A stretch of 64,000 nt of DNA. Source: Phaeocystidibacter sp965659415 (lineage in GTDB: Bacteria > Bacteroidota > Bacteroidia > Flavobacteriales > Schleiferiaceae). A program made the translations under genes and the position numbers. Below the pieces are notes generated by a model, which ran no database searches, had not been told where the DNA came from, and saw only the letters and a list, made by a program, of their open reading frames with translations. The stretch's first letter is position 1, and each line of letters starts with the position of its first letter. The stretch spans positions 1 to 64,000 of the forward strand of contig CBFHVA010000010.1 of assembly GCA_965659415.1 (NCBI GenBank), read 5' to 3'. Positions 32,905 to 41,283 of this stretch are shown here, one piece after another.

Positions 32905-35223
32905 ATGGAGCAGCGTTATTTGGAAATTGACGAGTGGAAGATCATCGAGGAAGGATGGGACGCCAAGAATCACATGAAGAGCGAGAGCATCTTCAGTATC
33001 GGTAATGGTCGAATGGGCCAACGTGCCAATTTCGAGGAATCCTACTCAGGAGACAGCTTGCAAGGCAGCTACGTGGCCGGTGTATACTATCCCGATAAAA
33101 CCAAAGTAGGTTGGTGGAAGAACGGTTATCCGGAGTACTTCGCCAAAGTGCTGAATTCCGTTAATTGGATAGGGCTGAACGTTTCCGTGGGAGGCCAGCA
33201 GCTCGATTTAAATACCGTGAAAGTTGGTAAGTTTCGCAGGGAGCTCGACATGCAACACGGTCTTTTATCGCGATCATTCGAGGCTACATTCGCCGACGGG
33301 AAATCCATTCGCGTAGAAGCCAACCGATTTACCAGTTTAGTAAAGGATGAAATTGGCGCACTGACTTATGCCATTACCCCACTCAATTTTGACGGCGAGA
33401 TCGAAGTAAGTCCGTACCTCGATTTCGACGTAGAAAACCACGACGCTAACTGGGAGGAAAAGTTCTGGGCTCCTGTGGAAGAAAAGGTCGCTGCCCAAAA
33501 GGGCCATGTTACGGCCAAAACGAAAAAACTCGACTTCCACGTAGGAGCCGCCATGCGCTTCGAAGTGTTCGAAGGTAAAGATCGCATGACGCTGTATCCA
33601 GAAACCGAACAGCGTGAGAAGTTCGTATCGAACACGGTTACCCTGAAGGTTAGTCAGGGAACTACCTACACGATTAATAAATACGCAGGCATCGCTTCAA
33701 GCATGAATCATCCTGCTAACAAAGTGGGCACCGTTGCCGACCAATTGGCGAGCGATGCCATGCGCGATGGTTTTGATCAGTTGTATGCTGAGCATGCGGA
33801 AGCCTGGTTGGATAAATGGTCCACTTCCGATATCGTGATCGAAGGCGATCCTGCCGCTCAACAGGCCATTCGCTTCAATATATTCCATCTTTTCCAAACG
33901 TTTACCGGAGTTGATGCTCGATTGAACATCGGTCCAAAAGGTTTTACAGGAGAGAAGTACGGAGGATCTACCTATTGGGATACCGAGGCGTATTGTTTGC
34001 CGTTTTATCTGGCAACTACGGATAGCGAAGTTTCGAGAAACTTGCTCATCTACCGCTACAAGCATCTTCAAAAGGCCATTGAGAATGCTGAAAAGCTTGG
34101 TTTCACCAACGGAGCCGCGCTCTACCCAATGGTGACCATGAATGGTGAGGAGTGCCATAACGAATGGGAAATTACGTTCGAGGAGATTCACCGAAATGGC
34201 GCCATAGCGTACGCTATTTTCAACTATATCCGTCACACGAAAGACAAGGCCTATCTTGCCGAATATGGCTTTGAAGTGTTGCTTGGAATCAGTCGTTTTT
34301 GGGCACAACGCGTGAACTGGAGTGAAGAGCGTCAGAAGTACGTAATGCTCGGTGTTACGGGCCCTAACGAGTACGAGAATAACGTAAATAATAATTTCTA
34401 CACCAATAAAATGGCCACGTGGACGCTCGCGTACACGTTAGAGGTTATTGAGTATTTAGAGGATAAGCACGCTGATCGATTTAAGGAGCTGATTGCCAAA
34501 ACGAAGTTCAATCAAAAGGCGGAAATCAAGCATTGGAAATCAATCCTAGCTAACATGGCGATGCCCTTCGATGAGAATCGCCAGGTATTCCTTCAGCAGG
34601 ATGGCTTCCTCGACAAAGAACTGCGTTCGGCCGAAAGTCTTTCCATTGAAGAACGCCCCATTAACCAGCACTGGAGTTGGGACCGCATCCTTCGTTCATG
34701 CTTTATCAAGCAGGCCGATGTGCTTCAAGGATTGTACTTCTTTGAACAGCAGTACGACAATGCTACAATTCGTCGAAACTTCGACTTCTATGAGCCAATG
34801 ACGGTTCATGAAAGTTCTCTTTCACCATGCATTCACGTCGTGCTTGCTTCGAGGATTGGCTATGGAGATAAGGCCTACGAATTGTATCTCCGCACTTCGA
34901 GATTGGACATCGACGACTATAACCGAGAAGTGCACGAAGGACTCCACATTACCAGCATGGCAGGAACATGGATGGCTGTAGTTCAAGGCTTTGGTGGGAT
35001 GAAGATTGTGAAGAATAAACTCACCTTCGAACCGCTCATGCCTAAAAAGTGGAAGTCGCTTCAATTCGTTATTCGCTGGCGCAAAGCTGTACTCAAGGTA
35101 CACGTGAATCAGAAGCACTTGAGTGTGGAGAATATTTCTGATAATCCAGGCAAATTCCATGTGGGTCCACATAAGCATGTAGTTGAGCCAGGAAAAAAAG
35201 TGCGAGTAGACTTAAAAGCATAG
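32905..35223 (+). CDS. GH65 maltose phosphorylase
   Basis: The protein has 772 residues and carries no signal peptide, so it is cytoplasmic. It phosphorolyses maltose to glucose and beta-glucose 1-phosphate. The N-terminal beta-sandwich domain (SESIFSIGNGRMGQRANFEE) is followed by an (alpha/alpha)6 barrel. The family's general acid is Glu489 in GVTGPNEYENN. YGGSTYWDTEAYCLPFY and the WEITFEEIHRNGAIAYAIF region (as EITFEEIHRNG) are typical. Kojibiose or trehalose phosphorylases share this family, but pgmB on one side and amylases on the other favour maltose. The length agrees with known maltose phosphorylases (about 755-780). Confidence 0.94.
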   Translation: MEQRYLEIDEWKIIEEGWDAKNHMKSESIFSIGNGRMGQRANFEESYSGDSLQGSYVAGVYYPDKTKVGWWKNGYPEYFAKVLNSVNWIGLNVSVGGQQLDLNTVKVGKFRRELDMQHGLLSRSFEATFADGKSIRVEANRFTSLVKDEIGALTYAITPLNFDGEIEVSPYLDFDVENHDANWEEKFWAPVEEKVAAQKGHVTAKTKKLDFHVGAAMRFEVFEGKDRMTLYPETEQREKFVSNTVTLKVSQGTTYTINKYAGIASSMNHPANKVGTVADQLASDAMRDGFDQLYAEHAEAWLDKWSTSDIVIEGDPAAQQAIRFNIFHLFQTFTGVDARLNIGPKGFTGEKYGGSTYWDTEAYCLPFYLATTDSEVSRNLLIYRYKHLQKAIENAEKLGFTNGAALYPMVTMNGEECHNEWEITFEEIHRNGAIAYAIFNYIRHTKDKAYLAEYGFEVLLGISRFWAQRVNWSEERQKYVMLGVTGPNEYENNVNNNFYTNKMATWTLAYTLEVIEYLEDKHADRFKELIAKTKFNQKAEIKHWKSILANMAMPFDENRQVFLQQDGFLDKELRSAESLSIEERPINQHWSWDRILRSCFIKQADVLQGLYFFEQQYDNATIRRNFDFYEPMTVHESSLSPCIHVVLASRIGYGDKAYELYLRTSRLDIDDYNREVHEGLHITSMAGTWMAVVQGFGGMKIVKNKLTFEPLMPKKWKSLQFVIRWRKAVLKVHVNQKHLSVENISDNPGKFHVGPHKHVVEPGKKVRVDLKA

Positions 35224-35226
35224 TAC

Positions 35227-37566
35227 ATGAAAGCATGGTTGAATTTAGGGGCTCTTGTGGCCGTGATGGCAAGCTGTAGTTTGCAACCCAGCCTACCACC
35301 CGTAGCCCATCCTTCTGAATCGGCCATTCAAGGTTTGGCCACGCCCATTCAATTGGAGGCTGGTCAATCTACCGTGCTGAACACATTCGATTACATAACC
35401 TCGGGAGCTGATTCCGTGAAAGCACACGGAGGGCTTGACGTTCAAGTTTGGGGCGATACTCTTGGTTTTTATGAACTAAGCGTTACCGATTCCACCGCCG
35501 TACAAAGCGTGATCAGCCTTTATAAATCTGGTTATTCCTACGACGTGGTGGTGCATCGATCCCGCAAGCGCCCCGTGGAAATTCGTGTACCCATAGCTTT
35601 CTTGGAAGGTCCGATTACGGTATTTGGATCTTTCAATGCATGGAATCGCGCAGCCGATACGCTGGTTCAAGAAGGCAGTGATTGGGTGTACCACGGAATG
35701 ATTCAACCCGGTGTGGTAGAATACAAGTTCTTTAAGGATGAGGTAGAGTATACCGATCCCAATGCAGATTCGGTGAGCAACGGCATGGGAGGATATAACT
35801 CGGTGTTGGAAATTGAGCTTGGAGCGAATCCTCCTGCTCAGGTGTATAGCAACGGAAACGATGCTCAAGGCATTCATTTCGATTTTATTCCTGCCAATCA
35901 AGCCATTATCGCGATGTGGGAAAATCATCGCTTGCCCGCTGAGTACATCGAGCGCACGGATACGAGCTTTATCGTTTCCATTCCGGAAGCAGCTCAATCT
36001 ATGGAGAGATCAGCGCTGCGCATTTTCTCTCACAATGAAGCCGCTTGGGCCAAGGAGGTTCAAGTACCGCTGGCATTCGGAAAGCCTATTGCTGATGCAG
36101 CCCTAGTTCATCGCAACGATTGGAAATCGGCCCGTATGTACTTCATTATGGTGGATCGCTTTGAAAATGGCGACACGACCAACGACAGGCCGCTAAATGA
36201 TCCAGAGGTGCTTCCTATTGCTGATTTTCAAGGTGGAGATATTGCAGGGGTACTGCAAAAGCTCAGATCCGGATTTTTTGATTCACTCGGTGTAAATACC
36301 ATTTGGTTGTCTCCCATTGCCAAGAACGCCGAAGGAGCTTGGGGACTTTGGGATAAAGGTGGTGTTCGAACCAAATTCTCGGCCTACCACGGGTACTGGC
36401 CCACATCAAACGTGTTACTCGACAATCGCTTTGGAACCCCAGAAGAAGTGCGCACCTTACTCAGCGAAGCACATGCTAAAGGTTATAATGTGGTGTTGGA
36501 TTATGTAGCCAATCACGTTCATCTTGATCATCCGGTTTATCAGGAAAACCCAGATTGGGCCACAGATTTATATCTGCCAGATGGCACCATGAATACCGAA
36601 AAATGGGATGAACATCGATTGACCACCTGGTTTGATACCCACCTGGCGACCTTGGATTTGCGCCGATCAGAAATTGTGGAACCAATGACAGATTCGGCCC
36701 TTGTTTGGGTTACCGATTTTGAATTCGATGGCTTCCGTCACGATGCTACAAAACACATCGACCTACTTTATTGGCGAACACTCACTCGCAAAGTGAAGCA
36801 GCAAGTTGACCGACCTATTTATCAAATTGGGGAAACCTACGGATCACCCGAATTGATTTCGAGTTATCTATCTACGGGGATGCTCAATGCGCAGTTCGAC
36901 TTCAACACGTATGATGCTTTAGTAAGTGTCCTTGCTGACTCATCTGTAGATATTCAACGCGTGGTGGATGTAATGAACGCGAGTTGGGAATGGTACGGTC
37001 AGCACAACACCATGGGTTACATCAGTGGCAATCAAGATCGTTCCCGATTCATTTCTTTGGCCTCCGGCGATGTGCGTTTGGATGAAGACCAGAAATTAGC
37101 TGGATACACCCGTGAAATCGGCAAACCAGGTGAGGAAGGATACGCGATGCTCGAGCTGCTGCATGTATTCAACCACAGCATTCCAGGAATTCCGGTGATT
37201 TATTACGGAGATGAGTATGGATCTCCAGGAGCAAACGACCCGGATAACCGCCGAATGATGAAGTTTGGCGGTTTGGATGAAGATGAATCGAGCTTGCGAG
37301 ATGTCGTTACCGCTCTTCAAGAAATCCGCTCTTCGGAAATGGCACTTATTTATGGCTCAGCTGATATATCCGCAGTGAATGAAGATGTGATTCACATTCG
37401 ACGCCGATATCTGGAAACCACCATTGACATATACATCAACCGCGGAGAGGAGGCATTGGAGCTTTCCGATGCCGAAGGAGCCGTGTTGCTCTATGGCGAT
37501 TCACTCCAAACTCTGGCCGCTCAATCTGCTGTGATTTACAAGACCACAAAGTACACAACCCCATGA
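35227..37566 (+). CDS. GH13 alpha-amylase-family lipoprotein with N-terminal CBM48-like module
   Basis: The protein has 779 residues. The lipobox MASC puts the lipid anchor on Cys17; the residues after it are not acidic, so a periplasmic side is more likely than surface. A CBM48/E-set-like module is at about 118-200 (GPITVFGSFNAWNRAADTL...YKFFKDEVEYTDPNA). The GH13 barrel runs from about 295 to 690. Catalytic residues are nucleophile Asp506 (DGFRHDATKH), acid/base Glu536 (QIGETYGS) and Asp604. The last is in GNQDRSRF, where the usual NHD is NQD. It is embedded in the maltose operon 3 bp after GH65, and its stop overlaps the next amylase start. The probable role is hydrolysis of imported malto-oligosaccharides. 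Confidence 0.93.
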   Translation: MKAWLNLGALVAVMASCSLQPSLPPVAHPSESAIQGLATPIQLEAGQSTVLNTFDYITSGADSVKAHGGLDVQVWGDTLGFYELSVTDSTAVQSVISLYKSGYSYDVVVHRSRKRPVEIRVPIAFLEGPITVFGSFNAWNRAADTLVQEGSDWVYHGMIQPGVVEYKFFKDEVEYTDPNADSVSNGMGGYNSVLEIELGANPPAQVYSNGNDAQGIHFDFIPANQAIIAMWENHRLPAEYIERTDTSFIVSIPEAAQSMERSALRIFSHNEAAWAKEVQVPLAFGKPIADAALVHRNDWKSARMYFIMVDRFENGDTTNDRPLNDPEVLPIADFQGGDIAGVLQKLRSGFFDSLGVNTIWLSPIAKNAEGAWGLWDKGGVRTKFSAYHGYWPTSNVLLDNRFGTPEEVRTLLSEAHAKGYNVVLDYVANHVHLDHPVYQENPDWATDLYLPDGTMNTEKWDEHRLTTWFDTHLATLDLRRSEIVEPMTDSALVWVTDFEFDGFRHDATKHIDLLYWRTLTRKVKQQVDRPIYQIGETYGSPELISSYLSTGMLNAQFDFNTYDALVSVLADSSVDIQRVVDVMNASWEWYGQHNTMGYISGNQDRSRFISLASGDVRLDEDQKLAGYTREIGKPGEEGYAMLELLHVFNHSIPGIPVIYYGDEYGSPGANDPDNRRMMKFGGLDEDESSLRDVVTALQEIRSSEMALIYGSADISAVNEDVIHIRRRYLETTIDIYINRGEEALELSDAEGAVLLYGDSLQTLAAQSAVIYKTTKYTTP

Positions 37567-38966
37567 AAAAGCACTTACTCGCAGTGATCGCACTGCCCTT
37601 GTTTTTGGCAAGTTGCAACAACAACAGCACCCAAGAAGCAGAGGTTGAAACACCGAGAAATTGGCGCAATACAGCCTCTATTTATGAGGTGAATATTCGT
37701 CAGCATACCGCCGAAGGAACGCTTCAGGCTTTCGCGAACGACATTGACCGTATAGCCGAAATGGGCGTTGAAATTCTTTGGATCATGCCCGTTCAACCTA
37801 TCGGAGAAGAAGGGCGAAAAGACCCAAAAGAGAATGGCCAATCCGTAGGTAGTTATTATTCCATTAAGGACTACACCGCGATCAATCCGGAGTTTGGAAC
37901 GGAAGAGGACTTTAAGACGCTTGTTGAGCGTGCACATAGCCGCGACATGAAGGTAATTCTCGATTGGGTAGCCAACCACACGGCTTTTGATCACCACTGG
38001 GTTTCGGAGAACATCGACTTTTACAACTTGGATGACAGCGGAAAACCAAGCGTAGCACAGCACAATGACGGCACGCTGACCGACTGGACCGACGTGGCTG
38101 ATTTGAATTACGACAACCCCGCCATGCAAGAAGCCATGACGGCTGAAATGGCTTGGTGGATTGATAATTTCGACATCGACGGATTCCGTTGTGACGTGGC
38201 GGGTTATGTTCCGCATGAATTTTGGCAAACGGCTGTGCCTAAGCTTCGCGAGAAGAAGGAATTGTTCATGCTCGCTGAATGGGACGAACCGTACTTGCAC
38301 GATGTATTCGACATGTCCTACGGGTGGGATTTCCACCACCGTACCAATGAAGTGGCTAAAGGAGAACAGCCGGCAACAACTTTTGATGATTACAAAAAAG
38401 AGGTGCTCGACAGTCTTTTTCCCGCGAATGCCATGAAGATGCTCTTCACCACCAACCACGATGAAAACTCATGGAATGGCACGGTGTACGAGCGTTATGG
38501 CGACGGTCACAAGGCCTTTTTTGTGTTGTGTGCTACCTACGAGCAGGGCATGCCGTTAATCTATGGCGGTCAAGAGGCCGGGCTTAGTCATCGATTGGAG
38601 TTCTTTTACAAAGACACCGTGCGATGGGAGAACAGAGCGCTCTCTGCATTTTATGCCGCTACTTTGAAAATGAAAGCGAGTAATACGGCCTTGTTTAACG
38701 CACCGAATGGCGGCGATATGGTGAAGATTCCAACGTCCAATGACAATCAAGTATATGCCTTCTATCGCGAAGCGGATAACAATGTGGTTACCGTATTCTT
38801 GAATTTAAGCGATAGTGCACAAACCGTTTCTTACAGCGGCTTGCCAGCCATGACCTATGAAGAAGTGTACTCTGGAAACGTGATTGATTTGGCAAACGAG
38901 GGAGAAATGGAATTGGAGCCTTGGGGATATATGGTTTTCACCAACAACCTCACGGCAGTAGAATAA
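37563..38966 (+). CDS. GH13 alpha-amylase-family lipoprotein (second, shorter)
   Basis: The protein has 467 residues. Lipobox LASC gives Cys18, followed by Asn/Thr and acidic residues (NNNSTQEAEVE), so surface exposure is possible. The catalytic domain starts almost at once (ASIYEVNIRQHT). The four GH13 regions are DWVANHTAFDHHW, GFRCDVAG with nucleophile Asp211, LAEWDEP with Glu239 and TTNHDENSW with Asp300. A short C-terminal beta domain ends the protein. It overlaps the preceding amylase gene by 4 bp. Such short GH13 lipoproteins trim malto-oligosaccharides; exact products cannot be predicted. Confidence 0.93.
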   Translation: MKKHLLAVIALPLFLASCNNNSTQEAEVETPRNWRNTASIYEVNIRQHTAEGTLQAFANDIDRIAEMGVEILWIMPVQPIGEEGRKDPKENGQSVGSYYSIKDYTAINPEFGTEEDFKTLVERAHSRDMKVILDWVANHTAFDHHWVSENIDFYNLDDSGKPSVAQHNDGTLTDWTDVADLNYDNPAMQEAMTAEMAWWIDNFDIDGFRCDVAGYVPHEFWQTAVPKLREKKELFMLAEWDEPYLHDVFDMSYGWDFHHRTNEVAKGEQPATTFDDYKKEVLDSLFPANAMKMLFTTNHDENSWNGTVYERYGDGHKAFFVLCATYEQGMPLIYGGQEAGLSHRLEFFYKDTVRWENRALSAFYAATLKMKASNTALFNAPNGGDMVKIPTSNDNQVYAFYREADNNVVTVFLNLSDSAQTVSYSGLPAMTYEEVYSGNVIDLANEGEMELEPWGYMVFTNNLTAVE

Positions 38967-38983
38967 CTTCACACCGATTTGAA

Positions 38984-39355
38984 ATGCTGATTGCCCTGAT
39001 TGCACACGATGGTAAGAAAGCCGAGATGGTTGGCTTTTTGCGCGACAACATTAACTGGTTTAAGCGCGATGATATTCAGTTGATATCTACCGGTACCACA
39101 GGCGGACACGTGGAACGTGCGGGGCTTACGGTGCAACGCGTGTTGAGTGGCCCCAAGGGTGGCGATGCACAAATCGCCGCTAAATTGGCCGTTGGAGAGG
39201 TGGATGCCGTTTTCTTCTTCCGCGATCCGCTCGACAAGCATCCACATGAGCCCGATATTGCCATGTTGATGCGCTTATGCGACGTTCATAATGTGCCATT
39301 AGCCACCAATCCTGCCACCGCGCAGTTGGTGTTTGCGCAGCTCTTGGCTAAATAA
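38984..39355 (+). CDS. mgsA: Methylglyoxal synthase
   Basis: The protein has 123 residues from the ATG at 38984; the longer frame begins at a TTG within the preceding gene. It converts dihydroxyacetone phosphate to methylglyoxal and phosphate. Family motifs are IALIAHDGKKAEM, STGTTGGHVE for phosphate binding, LSGPKGGDAQI with the catalytic Asp, FFRDPL and KHPHEPDIAML with His and Asp. It is somewhat shorter than E. coli MgsA (152) because the N-terminus is trimmed. Its presence in a maltose catabolic operon with pfkA and gapA suggests an overflow route when triose phosphates accumulate. Confidence 0.94.
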   Translation: MLIALIAHDGKKAEMVGFLRDNINWFKRDDIQLISTGTTGGHVERAGLTVQRVLSGPKGGDAQIAAKLAVGEVDAVFFFRDPLDKHPHEPDIAMLMRLCDVHNVPLATNPATAQLVFAQLLAK

Positions 39356-39372
39356 ATTAACCCCTCTTTATT

Positions 39373-41145
39373 ATGGCGAACCCTACTCCAATTGAAACTC
39401 CGAGCACTGGCGCTAAAAAGCCGGCATTGTCGCTTGGGAAGGTCATTAACCTCAGCATGGGGTTCTTGGGCATCCAAATGGGTTTTGCCTTGCAGAACGG
39501 TAATGCCAGTAGGATACTCACGGACTTTGGAGCCGACGTACACGACTTGAGTTTCTTTTGGCTAGTAGCGCCATTTACGGGTCTTATTGTACAGCCCATT
39601 ATTGGTCATATGGGGGATAATACATGGGGTCGTTTTGGCCGACGTAAGCCTTACTTTTTAATTGGTGCCGTACTCGCTGCTTTGGGATTGATTTTCCTTC
39701 CCAACTCAAATGTACTGGCTGGAGAGGCACTGAGTACCACCGAGTTTTTAGGATTATCCGCTATCCTCTGGATGGGCATTATTTTCCTTGCCTTGATGGA
39801 CGCCAGCTTTAATATCAGCATGGAACCCTTCCGTGCTTTGGTGGGCGATATGCTTCCCAAGCGACAAGGAACTTTGGGCTTTAGTGTTCAAACTATCTTG
39901 ATCAGCATTGGCGCCATTTTGGGATCTTGGATTCCGTGGATTTTGAATAGCGTATTTGGCGTTTCCAATGAGCCTGTTGCAGGTTTTGTAGCCCCTAATG
40001 TGGTGTGGTCTTTCTACGTAGGAGCCATCATTCTGATCGGAACCATACTCTACACCATCTTCACCATCAAAGAGTACCCGCCTGAAGAATTTGCCAAGTT
40101 TCAAGGCGAACAAATTGAAGCGAGAAAGAAGAACATGTTCAGCGAAATTATTCGCGATACGCTGAGCATGCCGCGCCGAATGAAGCGCTTGGCTTGGGTT
40201 CAGTTCTTTAGTTGGTTTGGCTTATTTACGATGTGGGTATATACGACCACATCACTTGCGCAGAACAATTACCAAACGGAATTAGAGCAACCGGCTTTTG
40301 CCCAATTGCAATCGGCGATGTCGGAAGTGGATACCAATGCTTTGAATCATGCGGGAAGGGAATCCTACCACAAAGCCATGCACAACTTAGCGGGCCTCAA
40401 ACCAAGTGGGGATGGACGGTACTTCATCAATAGCAGCGTGGCCACCTTTGTGAGTCAGAATACCTTATACCCTGAGCAGGTTATCTACCAAAAACTGGAC
40501 AGTTTAGCGAAGCTGAACCCATCTATGCTAAGCAAGGCTGAAAGCAAGAGCCTCGAGCAGCTGCGTCAAGCTGAAGAGGGCGAACGCATTGTGAACAGTA
40601 AGCTTACGGCTTTGGTGGCGAGCGAAATGGGGGATACTAGGTTGGCTTTGGTGAGTGGCCTAAAGCGCTTGGCAAAGGAGCACCAAACGGCCGGCGACAA
40701 AACCGGATTCCTCTTTGGTATTTACAACTTCATTGCCTTGATTTTTGCCTTCCTTCTCAACCCATTGGCGAAGCGGACTAGTCGCAAGTTCGTACACTTT
40801 ATGTCGTTGATGCTGGGCGGTTTAGGGTTGATGAGTCTGTTTATCATTAAAGACCCGGATTACTTGTGGATATCCATGATTGGAGTGGGTATTGCTTGGG
40901 CCAGTATTCTGGCCATGCCGTATGCCTTGTTGATTGATTCACTTCCGATTCACAAGATGGGCGTATACATGGGTATATTCAACTTTTTTATTGTGATTCC
41001 ACAGATTATCAATGGATTCATTGGAGGTCCCATTATTCACCAATTCTTTAACGACTACTCCATTTACTACCTCACCTTTGGTGGGTTGTTTATGGTGTTG
41101 GCTGCCTTGTTGACATTGAGGGTTCGGGAGCCGCTTTTTAGATGA
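39373..41145 (+). CDS. MFS (SLC45/GPH-like) sugar transporter, probable maltose permease, with large periplasmic insert
   Basis: The protein has 590 residues, about 140 more than usual. The N-terminal half has NLSMGFLGIQMGFALQNGNASRI and the loop MGDNTWGRFGRRKPYFL, typical of sucrose/maltose symporters of the SLC45/GPH type seen in Flavobacteria maltose loci. Residues about 300-440, between helix 7 and helix 8, are a soluble, helix-rich insert (NNYQTELEQPAFAQLQ to RLAKEHQTAG). By the usual topology this insert faces the periplasm. It is the last gene of the nine-gene operon, 17 bp after mgsA. It probably imports maltose with protons into the cytoplasm for GH65. Confidence 0.88.
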   Translation: MANPTPIETPSTGAKKPALSLGKVINLSMGFLGIQMGFALQNGNASRILTDFGADVHDLSFFWLVAPFTGLIVQPIIGHMGDNTWGRFGRRKPYFLIGAVLAALGLIFLPNSNVLAGEALSTTEFLGLSAILWMGIIFLALMDASFNISMEPFRALVGDMLPKRQGTLGFSVQTILISIGAILGSWIPWILNSVFGVSNEPVAGFVAPNVVWSFYVGAIILIGTILYTIFTIKEYPPEEFAKFQGEQIEARKKNMFSEIIRDTLSMPRRMKRLAWVQFFSWFGLFTMWVYTTTSLAQNNYQTELEQPAFAQLQSAMSEVDTNALNHAGRESYHKAMHNLAGLKPSGDGRYFINSSVATFVSQNTLYPEQVIYQKLDSLAKLNPSMLSKAESKSLEQLRQAEEGERIVNSKLTALVASEMGDTRLALVSGLKRLAKEHQTAGDKTGFLFGIYNFIALIFAFLLNPLAKRTSRKFVHFMSLMLGGLGLMSLFIIKDPDYLWISMIGVGIAWASILAMPYALLIDSLPIHKMGVYMGIFNFFIVIPQIINGFIGGPIIHQFFNDYSIYYLTFGGLFMVLAALLTLRVREPLFR

Positions 41146-41147
41146 GG

Positions 41148-41163
41148 TCCGCCGGGGGGCGGA
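41148..41163. repeat. Small GC-rich hairpin TCCGCC-N4-GGCGGA after the maltose operon
   Basis: Perfect 6-bp arms with a GGGG loop, 3 bp after the MFS stop codon. No T run follows, so it is a weak terminator at best. The same arms occur at 46327-46342. The rest of 41164-41283 shows nothing I can name. Confidence 0.5.
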
Positions 41164-41283
41164 AAGGGTCCCCGATTACAGGCGGTGAAAAGTGTGGCGC
41201 AGGGGTTAGTTGAAGGTTAGTAGGCTGTCTTTCGGTCTATTAGTCCAAAAGTCTGATAATCTGACCATCCGAATATCCCCTCC

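Noticed and set aside
33697..34308. Minus-strand ORF of 203 codons
   Set aside because: Antisense to the GH65 phosphorylase, within its catalytic domain.
37575..38459. Long minus-strand ORF of 294 codons
   Set aside because: It lies wholly antisense to the second GH13 lipoprotein, which has all catalytic motifs; the antisense product has no signal or domain.
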